DNA of 64,000 nucleotides from Verrucomicrobiota bacterium (GTDB lineage Bacteria > Verrucomicrobiota > Verrucomicrobiia > Limisphaerales > UBA1319): contig JAKLHY010000003.1 in the NCBI GenBank assembly GCA_022709905.1, positions 1 to 64,000 of the forward strand. The letters are read 5' to 3'. Each line of letters starts with the position of its first letter. Position 1 is the stretch's first letter. A program made the position numbers and the translations under genes. Shown piece after piece: positions 9,537-17,222 of the stretch. A model generated the notes under the pieces. The model had not been told where the DNA came from. It searched no databases and saw nothing but the letters and a program-made list of their open reading frames with translations.

Positions 9537-9980
9537 ATGAAAGCAACGATTCCATCCCGATTTCTGATTGCATTTCTTGGACTCAGCATGGCGAAGCCGC
9601 TTGTTCTTGGGGCTGAACCCGAGATGCAACCGCAAATCGCCGTCCAGACCGGCACCAATCAGGCGAAGGCCTCCGTGACCTCAACCAACCGTCCTTGGGC
9701 CCAATCGATCGAGATCCGACGTCGCCCCTTTGTCCTCGAAGGGCCATTGGTTGTACCCTTGCAGACCGCTCGAAAACAGTCCGGGGCCAAAAGCTGGGCC
9801 GCCGGCACCAAAGCCTTCCTGAACCTGTTCAATCCTCTGGCGCCCATCTCTCACGCGGAACCGGTTGTCTTTTCCACCGCCGTCGAGTTTGATCCGTTCC
9901 AACGAGGCTGGCCTCGCCCCTTTGCTTTTCAGGATGAACGGACTCATGAGCCGCTTCCCCTGATTTCCTTAAGCAAATAA
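9537..9980 (+). CDS. Small exported protein of unknown function
   Basis: A 147-residue protein not recognised as any family. It has a convincing signal peptide (FLIAFLGLSMAKPLVLGAE). The mature part is Pro/Arg-rich without transmembrane segments and holds a central basic stretch (IEIRRRPFVLEG) and an FDPFQRGWPRPFAF segment near the end. A purine-rich CGGAAGGA at 9511-9518 is rather far from the ATG to be the ribosome-binding site. It stands alone between a terminator and the convergent queA. Codon use is like its neighbours, which supports a real gene. Confidence 0.6.
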   Translation: MKATIPSRFLIAFLGLSMAKPLVLGAEPEMQPQIAVQTGTNQAKASVTSTNRPWAQSIEIRRRPFVLEGPLVVPLQTARKQSGAKSWAAGTKAFLNLFNPLAPISHAEPVVFSTAVEFDPFQRGWPRPFAFQDERTHEPLPLISLSK

Positions 9981-10065
9981 ATCAAGCGAGGATTGACTCC
10001 CCAAAAACTCGGATAGAACATCTCCCGCGGAATGGACGCTCATCAACGCCAATAAAGGCAAGACC

Positions 10066-10100
10066 GAAAAGAGTCAAAGGAAGTCGGATCTCCGGCTTCC
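10066..10100 (-). terminator. Intrinsic terminator of queA
   Basis: Immediately after the queA stop (minus strand) a 9-bp stem (GGAAGCCGG with its partner, one G-T pair) with a 4-base loop at 10079-10100 is followed on the minus strand by a T-rich tail (TTTGACTCTTTT). It lies between convergent genes. Confidence 0.6.
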
Positions 10101-11213
10101 CTAGAGGATCAGCATGGCATCCCCATAGCTGAAAAACCGGTACCGCCGCTCGATTGCTTCAGCGTAAGCTCCCTTGACCCGGCCAATCCCCTCCAGATTG
10201 CCCGGGCCCGCCAAGGCGCTCACCAGCATCAATAGAGTGGATTTGGGCAGATGAAAATTCGTCACCAGAGCATCAACCACCCGAAAGGCATAGGGAGGAT
10301 GGATGAAAACCGTTGTGCGGCCGCAGCCGGGCTTCAGGAACCCATTGTTGGCCGCCGCCACCCCTTCCAGCACCCGCACGGTCGTGGTGCCCACAGCGAT
10401 GACCCGGCGGTGCTTCACCCGCGCGGTTTGGATGGCGGTCACGGTCTCGATCGGCAGTTCAAATCGCTCCTCATGCATGAGGTGATCGTCGACCATCTCG
10501 GTTTTAACTGGTGTAAAAGTGCCGGCGCCGACGTGAAGCGTCACCCAGGCCACCATGACCCCCTGGCCTTCGAGCCGACGCAATAGGTCCTGGGTAAAAT
10601 GAAGGCCCGCGGTCGGGGCGGCGACGGATCCCGGGGAAGAAGCGTAGACCGTCTGGTAGCGGGTTTCGTCATCCATCCCGACACTGTTGGGAGCGCGGGT
10701 AATATAGGGCGGCAACGGCATATGCCCCAATTCTGTCAAGGCATTTCGAAGATCCTCCGTTCCCGAAAAACACACGGCGTATTGCCCGGAATCATTCTTA
10801 TTTATAACACTAATATTTATGTTTGTTAACCTGTTATCTTTATCAAAAATATATATCTTACTTGTTTTTGACGCCCGTTTTCCCGGTCGCAACAAAACCC
10901 GCCAGTGGTTGGGTTCGATTTCCTCGAGCAACAGGATTTCAAAACGGGTTCCCGCCGGGTTTTTACATCCGAAAAGGCGGGCCGGAATGACCCGGCTGTT
11001 GTTCATCACGAGCAGATCCCCCGGACGGAGGTATTCCCCAAGATCCTGAAATCGCCGGTGTTCAATCCGGTTCGTCTGGCGGTCCATCACCAGAAGACGC
11101 GACATATCCCTTTGCGGCAATGGTATTTGCGCAATCAGTTCTTCCGGCAGTCGATAGTCAAAATCGCTCGTTTTCACCCAGGAAGGCCCGGGGTTGGGCC
11201 TGATGGAATGCAT
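10101..11213 (-). CDS. queA: tRNA preQ1(34) S-adenosylmethionine ribosyltransferase-isomerase
   Basis: QueA transfers and rearranges the ribosyl group of S-adenosylmethionine onto preQ1 at position 34 of tRNA, giving epoxyqueuosine. Family motifs are clear: DFDYRLPEELIAQIPLPQRD at the N-terminus, the LLVMNNSRVIPARL block, MPLPPYI, the YQTVYA...GSVAAPTAGLHFT block, HVGAGTFTPV, and VTNFHLPKSTLLMLVSA near the C-terminus. Length (370) is slightly above usual (about 340-350). An in-frame GTG about 12 codons later (VKTSDFDY) is an alternative start. A strikingly A+T-rich stretch lies inside the gene at about 10790-10870, in the variable insertion-domain region (KIYIFDKDNRLTNINISV). Divergent from mraZ. 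Confidence 0.95.
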   Translation of the reverse strand: MHSIRPNPGPSWVKTSDFDYRLPEELIAQIPLPQRDMSRLLVMDRQTNRIEHRRFQDLGEYLRPGDLLVMNNSRVIPARLFGCKNPAGTRFEILLLEEIEPNHWRVLLRPGKRASKTSKIYIFDKDNRLTNINISVINKNDSGQYAVCFSGTEDLRNALTELGHMPLPPYITRAPNSVGMDDETRYQTVYASSPGSVAAPTAGLHFTQDLLRRLEGQGVMVAWVTLHVGAGTFTPVKTEMVDDHLMHEERFELPIETVTAIQTARVKHRRVIAVGTTTVRVLEGVAAANNGFLKPGCGRTTVFIHPPYAFRVVDALVTNFHLPKSTLLMLVSALAGPGNLEGIGRVKGAYAEAIERRYRFFSYGDAMLIL

Positions 11214-11281
11214 TTACACCGGGCAATGGAGGTGTTCGTCAAGCACTAGTGGAGAGCGACCACAAAAAAGTCAGATTCGGA

Positions 11282-11310
11282 TTGACCTCTGTGGGGGGAT
11301 GTGTGCTAAA
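11282..11310 (+). promoter_or_regulatory. Probable promoter of the dcw cluster
   Basis: TTGACC at 11282-11287 and GCTAAA at 11305-11310 are 17 bp apart, with a TG just before the -10 element. This would start transcription near 11317, upstream of the GTG start of mraZ at 11344 and inside the TGGGG box array. The -10 match is weak; position and spacing support it. Confidence 0.5.
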
Positions 11311-11336
11311 GTGGGGCGTTGTGGGGCAAAAGTGGC
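11292..11336 (+). promoter_or_regulatory. MraZ-type operator: TGGGG boxes at 10-bp spacing
   Basis: TGGGG occurs at 11292, 11312 and 11322, with degenerate copies at 11302 (TGTGC) and 11333 (TGGC). The exact 10-bp period puts all boxes on one face of the helix. In E. coli, MraZ binds TGGGN repeats separated by 5 bases in its own promoter, which is the same arrangement. The array overlaps the proposed promoter, so binding would repress the cluster. Confidence 0.7.
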
Positions 11337-11343
11337 ATCTAGT

Positions 11344-11820
11344 GTGAGTTCTGAGCGTTCAACGTGGGAGAGTCGTGGGCAGGTTTTTTACACCTGGCAG
11401 TATGCTCACGGTGTGGATGCGAAGCGGCGTATCCAGTTGCCTGCCAAGTGGAGATCCCCGCAGACGAACGCGGTTTACTCACTGACTTTGTGGCCGCATG
11501 AGGATTGGGATAATGCTTGTGTGATGGTTTTACCGCACGAGCAATGGCTGGCTTTGGTGAAGAGTCTGCAGGAGACCAAGTCGGGGGATCCCAACGCCGA
11601 GGTTTTGCGTCGGTCGATAGGTCGCAAGTCGGTTTTAGTGGAATTGGATAAGGCGGGACGTTTTTGTTTGCCGGAAGAGATGACGAAGGCGACGGAGATT
11701 GGGAGCGATGCCTTGCTCGTGGGCATGGTGGATCGATTTCAGATATGGAGCCCGGCCAGGTTTGAGAAGGTGCAGAACTCGGATAAGGCGGCATCGGGTC
11801 CTGCGTTTAGACTGATCTGA
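11344..11820 (+). CDS. mraZ: Transcriptional regulator and dcw operon repressor MraZ
   Basis: MraZ is a SpoVT-AbrB-type DNA-binding protein made of two similar halves; it binds the dcw promoter. The first half is seen as FYTWQYAHGVDAKRRIQLPA and the second as VLVELDKAGRFCLPEEMTKA, each with the expected basic DKxGR-like turn (DAKRR and DKAGR). The GTG at 11344 is preferred because it leaves the promoter and TGGGG boxes outside the coding region; an in-frame ATG at 11299 would bury the boxes in the gene and add 15 atypical residues. The resulting 158 residues are close to the family's usual 140-150. First gene of the dcw cluster. Confidence 0.88.
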   Translation: MSSERSTWESRGQVFYTWQYAHGVDAKRRIQLPAKWRSPQTNAVYSLTLWPHEDWDNACVMVLPHEQWLALVKSLQETKSGDPNAEVLRRSIGRKSVLVELDKAGRFCLPEEMTKATEIGSDALLVGMVDRFQIWSPARFEKVQNSDKAASGPAFRLI

Positions 11821-11826
11821 GAGATT

Positions 11827-12405
11827 ATGAGTCTGATGCAACTGCTGACAGTGGGGCGGAGTCTGGTGAAGCCCACAGTAGATCCGACGCGTTTTCGGAT
11901 GGCCGATCCGGGGTGGTTGCCTCGGTTTGGACCCAGTGGTGTTTCGAATCCTGCCGAGGGAGGGGAGGATCATGATCCGGCGAAAGGACTGGATCAGGTG
12001 GAGGGGGGCGGGCGACTGCGGCGGAGTATCCGATCTGTGCCGGCCGAAAACGCGATCAGCGGGCGGCAGATGGGTGGATCGGAAGTTGAGGCTCGGAGCC
12101 AGGTTGGCGCGACCTCGAGAGTCTCCCGGCTGTCGTCGGGCAGGTGGAGTTTGTCGCAACCGACGCTTTTTGAGATGCCCGAGCGGCCGAAGGTAGTGGT
12201 GCGTCCTGGAAGGCTGAAGGTGGACGAGGTGAGGGTGGTGCGCAACGATTTGCGGGATGAGGATTTGGAGCTCAAGCCGAGCTCGAGACCGGCATCGGCT
12301 CTCGGGAAAGAAGATCGCAAGGGAACCGAAGGTCGATCGGGGAATCGGGCGAGTCGTGTGGGATGGTTGGGCAAGTTTTTGGTCCTATGCCGTTTGGGCA
12401 GATAG
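11827..12405 (+). CDS. Unnamed protein encoded between mraZ and rsmH
   Basis: A 192-residue protein, not assigned to a named family. It has a hydrophobic N-terminal peptide (MSLMQLLTVGRSL), then a motif-like segment with RFRMADPGWLPRFG, a long polar Arg/Ser/Gly-rich low-complexity middle, and a more structured C-terminal part (VDEVRVVRNDLRDEDLEL). From memory, proteins with a similar first 40 residues and VRNDL...DLE ending recur in Verrucomicrobiota; this was not checked. It starts 6 bp after mraZ and ends 17 bp before rsmH, so it is part of the division operon. No transmembrane segment. Function unknown; a role in division or wall growth is only suggested by position. Confidence 0.65.
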   Translation: MSLMQLLTVGRSLVKPTVDPTRFRMADPGWLPRFGPSGVSNPAEGGEDHDPAKGLDQVEGGGRLRRSIRSVPAENAISGRQMGGSEVEARSQVGATSRVSRLSSGRWSLSQPTLFEMPERPKVVVRPGRLKVDEVRVVRNDLRDEDLELKPSSRPASALGKEDRKGTEGRSGNRASRVGWLGKFLVLCRLGR

Positions 12406-12422
12406 GGGCCTGGGCATGAAGC

Positions 12423-13361
12423 GTGTCCGAGTTCAGACACAGACCGGTCATGGTGGCGGAAGTGCTGGCGGCTTTGAAGCCGCACGCACAGGGGAAGTAC
12501 ATCGACGCGACAGTCGGTGGGGGTGGACACGCGGCAGCCATTTTGGAGGCCTCGAAGCCATCGGGAACGTTGTTTGGCTGCGATCGCGATGGCGAAGCGA
12601 TTGAGGCTGCGAGGCAGGTCCTGTTGCCGTATGCCGGGAGGTTTGAATTACGGCAGGGCGGATTTGCGAACCTGGATCAATGGGTGGAGGAAGGAGTCTG
12701 GGACGGGTGTTTGATGGATTTGGGTATCAGCTCCTTCCAGCTCGAGGAATCCCGGCGAGGGTTCAGTTTGCAGCGCGACGGACCCCTGGATATGCGCATG
12801 GATCAGCGGCAAGGCCTGACAGCGGCAGAATGGCTCGAAGAAACGTCGGCAGACGAGATGATTCGGATTTTTCAAGAGTATGCTGATGAACCGGCGGCCC
12901 GACGGGCGGCCAAGGCCATCGTGGCGGAACGCAGTCGAGGGCGTTTGCAGACGACGGGGCAGTTGGCGGCGCTGCTAACGCGGGTTCTGCCGAGAGCAGG
13001 GCGTCGGATCCATCCGGGGACGCGGGTGTTTCAAGCGGTGCGTATGGCAGTCAACGATGAGTTGGGCCAGTTGAAGCTGGGTTTGGCGGGCGCCTGGCGG
13101 GTTTTGAAGCCGGGCGGGCGTCTGGCTGTGATTACTTTCCATTCGGTGGAAGATCGGTTGGTGAAGGCTTTTGGACGCGTCATGTCGCGGGATTACGTTG
13201 TGCCGGGAGAGGTCGATATCCCGGAGTTGCGACAGCTACGCGCGCCTGAATTGTCGCAGATCACTCGCAGGCCGGTTGAGCCGAGCGAGGATGAGGTTCA
13301 AGAGAATCCCAGGGCGCGCAGCGCGCGTCTGCGTGTGTTTGAGAAAGTGCATGTCGCCTAA
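12423..13361 (+). CDS. rsmH: 16S rRNA (cytosine(1402)-N(4))-methyltransferase
   Basis: RsmH (MraW) methylates N4 of C1402 in 16S rRNA using S-adenosylmethionine. The start is GTG giving MSEFRHRPVM, the usual RsmH opening. The SAM-binding loop is DATVGGGGHAAAIL (about 28-41), followed by GCDRDGEAI, LMDLGISSFQLEE, GPLDMRM, and the C-terminal LKPGGRLAVITFHSVEDR block. The length of 312 residues is normal. The last 11 bp overlap ftsL. Confidence 0.97.
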   Translation: MSEFRHRPVMVAEVLAALKPHAQGKYIDATVGGGGHAAAILEASKPSGTLFGCDRDGEAIEAARQVLLPYAGRFELRQGGFANLDQWVEEGVWDGCLMDLGISSFQLEESRRGFSLQRDGPLDMRMDQRQGLTAAEWLEETSADEMIRIFQEYADEPAARRAAKAIVAERSRGRLQTTGQLAALLTRVLPRAGRRIHPGTRVFQAVRMAVNDELGQLKLGLAGAWRVLKPGGRLAVITFHSVEDRLVKAFGRVMSRDYVVPGEVDIPELRQLRAPELSQITRRPVEPSEDEVQENPRARSARLRVFEKVHVA

Positions 13362-13734
13362 TCGCAAAAGGAACGAGAATGGGGTCCGATACGGCGCGCT
13401 GATCAAGTCGCTTCTGCTCTGCATGATGATTGGGGGAGCGGGAGTGGGATATGTATGGCAGAAGCAGCAGGTCCACGCGTTGGGCAAGCAGAAGAAACAG
13501 GCCGAGATGCAGTTGGACGAGTATCGGCGTCAGAATGATCGTTTGGCGCAGAAACTGTCCTTGATGCAATCGCCCTCCTATCTCGAGCAGCAGGCCAAGC
13601 AGTTGAATCTTGGCCTGGTCCCGCCCACGCCCGACCAGGTGTTGCGTCTTGTGGAACACTCCACTGACGACTGGAAAACTGCTCCGCTTGCGATGGGATC
13701 CAATCAAAGTTCTCAGCGGGTGGTCACGCGGTGA
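13351..13734 (+). CDS. ftsL: Cell division protein FtsL-like
   Basis: A 127-residue single-pass membrane protein with a short basic cytoplasmic tail (MSPNRKRNEN), one transmembrane helix (about 17-34) and a periplasmic coiled coil (KQKKQAEMQLDEYRRQNDRL). This is the FtsL plan: it joins FtsB and FtsQ and activates FtsW-FtsI at the septum. Sequence conservation in FtsL is weak, so the call rests on topology, coiled coil and position between rsmH and ftsI. The longer open frame upstream overlaps rsmH; ATG 13351 is the sensible start. Its stop is part of a GTGA overlap with ftsI. Confidence 0.82.
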   Translation: MSPNRKRNENGVRYGALIKSLLLCMMIGGAGVGYVWQKQQVHALGKQKKQAEMQLDEYRRQNDRLAQKLSLMQSPSYLEQQAKQLNLGLVPPTPDQVLRLVEHSTDDWKTAPLAMGSNQSSQRVVTR

Positions 13735-15686
13735 TTCGAGTGGATCGAGGATCTGCGATCTCCGATCGATTTCGAGCAGACAAAGAAACTCACAAGATGA
13801 TATCGGCGACTCAAAGACGGCGGTTTATGATGCTCTCCTGGCTCATGGGACTGTCGTTTTTGGGGTTGGGGTATCGTCTGGTTGATCTGCAGGTTGTTCG
13901 GCATGAGGAATTTGTGGAGAAAGCCCGCAACAACACCGACAATGCGGTGCTGTTTCAGCCTCAACGCGGAAATATCGTGGACATTCGCGGCAATCTGCTG
14001 GCGACCTGTGTGCCGGTCAAAACCGTCTGGGCCGATCCCAGCCTGATCGGGGAGCACCAACTCGAAGTGGCGCGAGTTTTAGCTCCAAGCCTGAAGCTTC
14101 CGGAGGATTTTTTGGTCCAGGAGTTGTCGCCGCGTCCGATCACCAATGCCCAGGGCGTGGTCAAAAAGAGGCGGTACAAAGTGCTTGCCCGGAAGGTTCC
14201 GCTGGAAACCTGGCAGCAGATTACTCAAGGCATGGCCAGTCTGACGTTCGGTGTTGACGAAAAAAAACTGCGTCGTTCACAGCAAGAGTCCTACAAACAA
14301 TTGCGATCGATGGCCATTCAGTCCGATGATGACCAGCTCAGGCTTTATCCCAATCACCGCCTGGCAGCGCACGTTTTGGGGCACGTGGGCGTCGAGGAAT
14401 CGGAGGTCAATGACCGGCCCGTGCTGGAGATTGTGGGCCGTGACGGCATTGAGCAGACGATGAATGCCTCTCTGCGCGGCATCTACGGATGGCGCAAGAC
14501 ATCCAGGGACGCAGGGAGGCGAGAGCTTGTGGTTTTTCGGGATCAGGATATTCCTCCCCGGCATGGATACAACGTGGTGCTGACTTTGGACGCCCGAATT
14601 CAGGACATCCTGGAGACTGAACTGATGGCCGCAGTGGCCAAACATACGCCGTTGACCGCCCACGCCATCATGGTGCGTCCAGCCACAGGCGAAATCCTCG
14701 CCATGACCTCGTGGCCCAACTTCGATCCCAACGAACCCGGCAAGTCCTCGATCGGCTGTTTGAAAAACCGCATGATTGCGGATCAATTCGAGCCGGGTTC
14801 GACCTTCAAGATTTGCGCCGTATCGGCCGCCTTGCACGAGGGACTAATCCACCTGGACGATCTGATTGATTGTGAGAACGGGCGGTTTTACTACGGCGGC
14901 CGGCCTTTGAAAGAACACGAATCGCACGGATATGGACTGCTGTCGATATCGGGCGTTCTGATGAAATCCTCGAATATAGGCACGGCCAAGATCGGTCTGC
15001 GTCTGGGATCGCAAAAACTGTATGATTACATGCTGACCTATGGATTTGGGGCGCGCACCGGAATCCCGCTGCCGGGGGAGGCGGACGGGCTGGTGAATCC
15101 GATTCGGAAATGGTCCAAACCGACCATCACGCGGGTTGCCATTGGCCAGTCTGTGGCCGTGACCGCGATTCAGATGATGATGGCCATGTCGGCAATCGCC
15201 AACGAGGGACGTTTGATGCAGCCCATGTTGGTGCATGGCCTGACCGATCAGCAAGGCAACGAGCTGACCCGTTATTCTCCGAAAATGGTGCGCCAAGTGG
15301 TCCGTGAGAGTGTCGCCAAGGACATGGTTGCCGCTCTGAAAACAGTGGTGAGCACCAACGGAACCGGCTCGAAGGCGCGACTGCCCTACTACACGGTGGC
15401 TGGAAAGACGGGCACTGGGCAGAAGCCGATCAACGGCGTCTATGTCCCGGGCAAATATGTGGCGTCGTTCATTGGTTTTTTTCCAGCAGACCAACCCGAG
15501 GTTTGCCTGGGAGTTTTTTTTGATGAACCGAAGAACGGCTATTACGGAGGGACTGTGGCCGCGCCGGTGTTCAAGGCCATGGCCGAGCGTGTGGCGGCGT
15601 ATTTGGGTCTTCGTCCCGATATAACGCCTGTCGAAGCGATGACGGATGCGCGGTCTGGTTCCCGGTCGGCGAAAAGCCGAATGTGA
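13731..15686 (+). CDS. ftsI: Septal peptidoglycan transpeptidase FtsI (class B PBP)
   Basis: FtsI (PBP3) cross-links septal peptidoglycan in complex with FtsW. A transmembrane helix lies at about residues 33-52, then the non-catalytic pedestal, then the transpeptidase domain with the active-site Ser357 in GSTFK (S357-K360), the SSN motif (413-415) and KTG (559-561). Length of 651 is normal. The GTG start overlaps the ftsL stop (GTGA), giving translational coupling; an ATG at 13797 would shorten the cytoplasmic tail by 22 residues. No PASTA domain was seen. The 3' end again overlaps the murE reading frame. Confidence 0.95.
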   Translation: MIRVDRGSAISDRFRADKETHKMISATQRRRFMMLSWLMGLSFLGLGYRLVDLQVVRHEEFVEKARNNTDNAVLFQPQRGNIVDIRGNLLATCVPVKTVWADPSLIGEHQLEVARVLAPSLKLPEDFLVQELSPRPITNAQGVVKKRRYKVLARKVPLETWQQITQGMASLTFGVDEKKLRRSQQESYKQLRSMAIQSDDDQLRLYPNHRLAAHVLGHVGVEESEVNDRPVLEIVGRDGIEQTMNASLRGIYGWRKTSRDAGRRELVVFRDQDIPPRHGYNVVLTLDARIQDILETELMAAVAKHTPLTAHAIMVRPATGEILAMTSWPNFDPNEPGKSSIGCLKNRMIADQFEPGSTFKICAVSAALHEGLIHLDDLIDCENGRFYYGGRPLKEHESHGYGLLSISGVLMKSSNIGTAKIGLRLGSQKLYDYMLTYGFGARTGIPLPGEADGLVNPIRKWSKPTITRVAIGQSVAVTAIQMMMAMSAIANEGRLMQPMLVHGLTDQQGNELTRYSPKMVRQVVRESVAKDMVAALKTVVSTNGTGSKARLPYYTVAGKTGTGQKPINGVYVPGKYVASFIGFFPADQPEVCLGVFFDEPKNGYYGGTVAAPVFKAMAERVAAYLGLRPDITPVEAMTDARSGSRSAKSRM

Positions 15687-15706
15687 AGCAAAGGTGTGGT
15701 GAGATC

Positions 15707-17209
15707 ATGCAACTGAAAGAGATCGTCGCCCAGTTAGATCCCCTGAGTGTGGAAGGGACGCTGGATCGTGACATTGCGGGAATCACTTACGATTCACGCC
15801 GGGTCACTCCCGGCATGCTATTTGTGGCCGTCCCGGGCCGTCACGTGGATGGTCATCATTTTATTCCGGATGCGATTGACCGGGGGGCGGCGGGCGTTGT
15901 GTGCGAGCACAATGGATTTGTTTCCGCGCGGGCGGCCCGCATTCGCGTGGCGGATTGCCGGGCGGCTCTGGCACGCGCGGCGGCTGTCTTTTACGATTTT
16001 CCGAGCCGAAAAATCAAAGTCATCGGCGTCACGGGGACCAATGGCAAAACCACGGTTGCCTTCATGATCAAGCACCTGTTGGAGTCGGCTGGAATTCCCA
16101 CCGGTCTCCTGGGAACGATTCGGTATGAAATCGGAGAACGAGTGATACCCGCTCAACGGACGACGCCGGAATCGTTGGAGATCCAGCAGATGATGGCTCA
16201 GATGGTGCGGGCGGGATGTCAGACATGCGTCATGGAGGTGAGTTCGCACGCTCTCGAGCAGAAGCGGGTCCAGGGGGTGGAATTCGATGTGGCAGTGTTC
16301 ACCAACCTGACCCAGGATCATCTGGACTACCACGGGACTATGGAGTCCTATTTTGCCGCCAAAACCCGGCTGTTTACCGCGTTGCGCAGCGCCTGCAAGA
16401 AAAGTGGCGCTGTGATTAACATCGATGACCCTTTTGGCGATCGTCTGCAGGGACAATCGCGGCTCGAGGTATTGCTGACCTATGGTTTGGCGCAGTCGGC
16501 TCAGGTGAGGGCCTCGGGCATAGAGTTGGGGCGAGACGGAACTCGACTGACCCTGGAGACTCCTGCGGGCTCATGGCCATGTCATCTTCCGCTGCTTGGA
16601 CGGCACAATATTTACAACGCGCTGGCGGCTGTCGGGGCCGGCCTGGTTTTGGAAATGAAACCGGCCCGGATCGTGGAGGCTTTGCGTGATTTGCCGGCGG
16701 TGCCCGGCCGCCTGGAATCCATCCAGGAAGGCCAGCCGTTCGCCGTGCTTGTGGATTACGCGCACACAGACGACGCATTGAAAAACGTGTTGCGGACTTT
16801 GCGGGAAATCACGCCGGGCCGCCTGCTTTTGGCCTTCGGGTGCGGAGGCAATCGGGATGCTGGCAAACGTCCAAAGATGGGCCGGGTGGCCGCTGAACAG
16901 GCTGATCTGACGGTGTTGACCAGCGATAATCCGCGAAAGGAATCGGCAGCCCTGATTGCCCGGCAGATCGAGATAGGCTATCGCGAGGTTCGAAACGACG
17001 GCCTTCAGATCGAATTGGACCGGCGTCGGGCCATCGATGACCTCATCCGCCTGGCCCGGGCGGGCGACGCGGTGTTGATCGCCGGCAAGGGGCACGAGAC
17101 CTATCAGGAATTCGAAGACACGATCGTCCCGTTTGATGATCGGGTCTATGCCCGGGAGACCCTGGAGGCCTTGGGCTATGTCGCGGATCATCAATCCAAA
17201 GTCGCCTGA
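15707..17209 (+). CDS. murE: UDP-MurNAc-tripeptide synthetase, meso-DAP adding
   Basis: MurE adds the third residue of the stem peptide. The ATP-binding loop is GVTGTNGKTT (from residue 107), and the DNPR motif at 407-410 marks meso-diaminopimelate as substrate rather than lysine. SSHALEQKRVQGVEFDVAVF carries the carbamylated-Lys-region helix context, and the C-terminal domain has VLIAGKGHETYQ. The ATG at 15707 has a nearby GGTGAG; an in-frame GTG at 15683 overlaps the ftsI stop (GTGA) and would add 8 residues. The 500-residue length fits the family. Next gene starts 13 bp downstream. Confidence 0.96.
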   Translation: MQLKEIVAQLDPLSVEGTLDRDIAGITYDSRRVTPGMLFVAVPGRHVDGHHFIPDAIDRGAAGVVCEHNGFVSARAARIRVADCRAALARAAAVFYDFPSRKIKVIGVTGTNGKTTVAFMIKHLLESAGIPTGLLGTIRYEIGERVIPAQRTTPESLEIQQMMAQMVRAGCQTCVMEVSSHALEQKRVQGVEFDVAVFTNLTQDHLDYHGTMESYFAAKTRLFTALRSACKKSGAVINIDDPFGDRLQGQSRLEVLLTYGLAQSAQVRASGIELGRDGTRLTLETPAGSWPCHLPLLGRHNIYNALAAVGAGLVLEMKPARIVEALRDLPAVPGRLESIQEGQPFAVLVDYAHTDDALKNVLRTLREITPGRLLLAFGCGGNRDAGKRPKMGRVAAEQADLTVLTSDNPRKESAALIARQIEIGYREVRNDGLQIELDRRRAIDDLIRLARAGDAVLIAGKGHETYQEFEDTIVPFDDRVYARETLEALGYVADHQSKVA

Positions 17210-17222
17210 GGGCCAAGCACTT

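Noticed and set aside
11299-11343. ATG 11299 as the mraZ start
   Set aside because: It would place the TGGGG boxes and the proposed promoter inside the coding region and add 15 residues not seen in MraZ; GTG 11344 was preferred.
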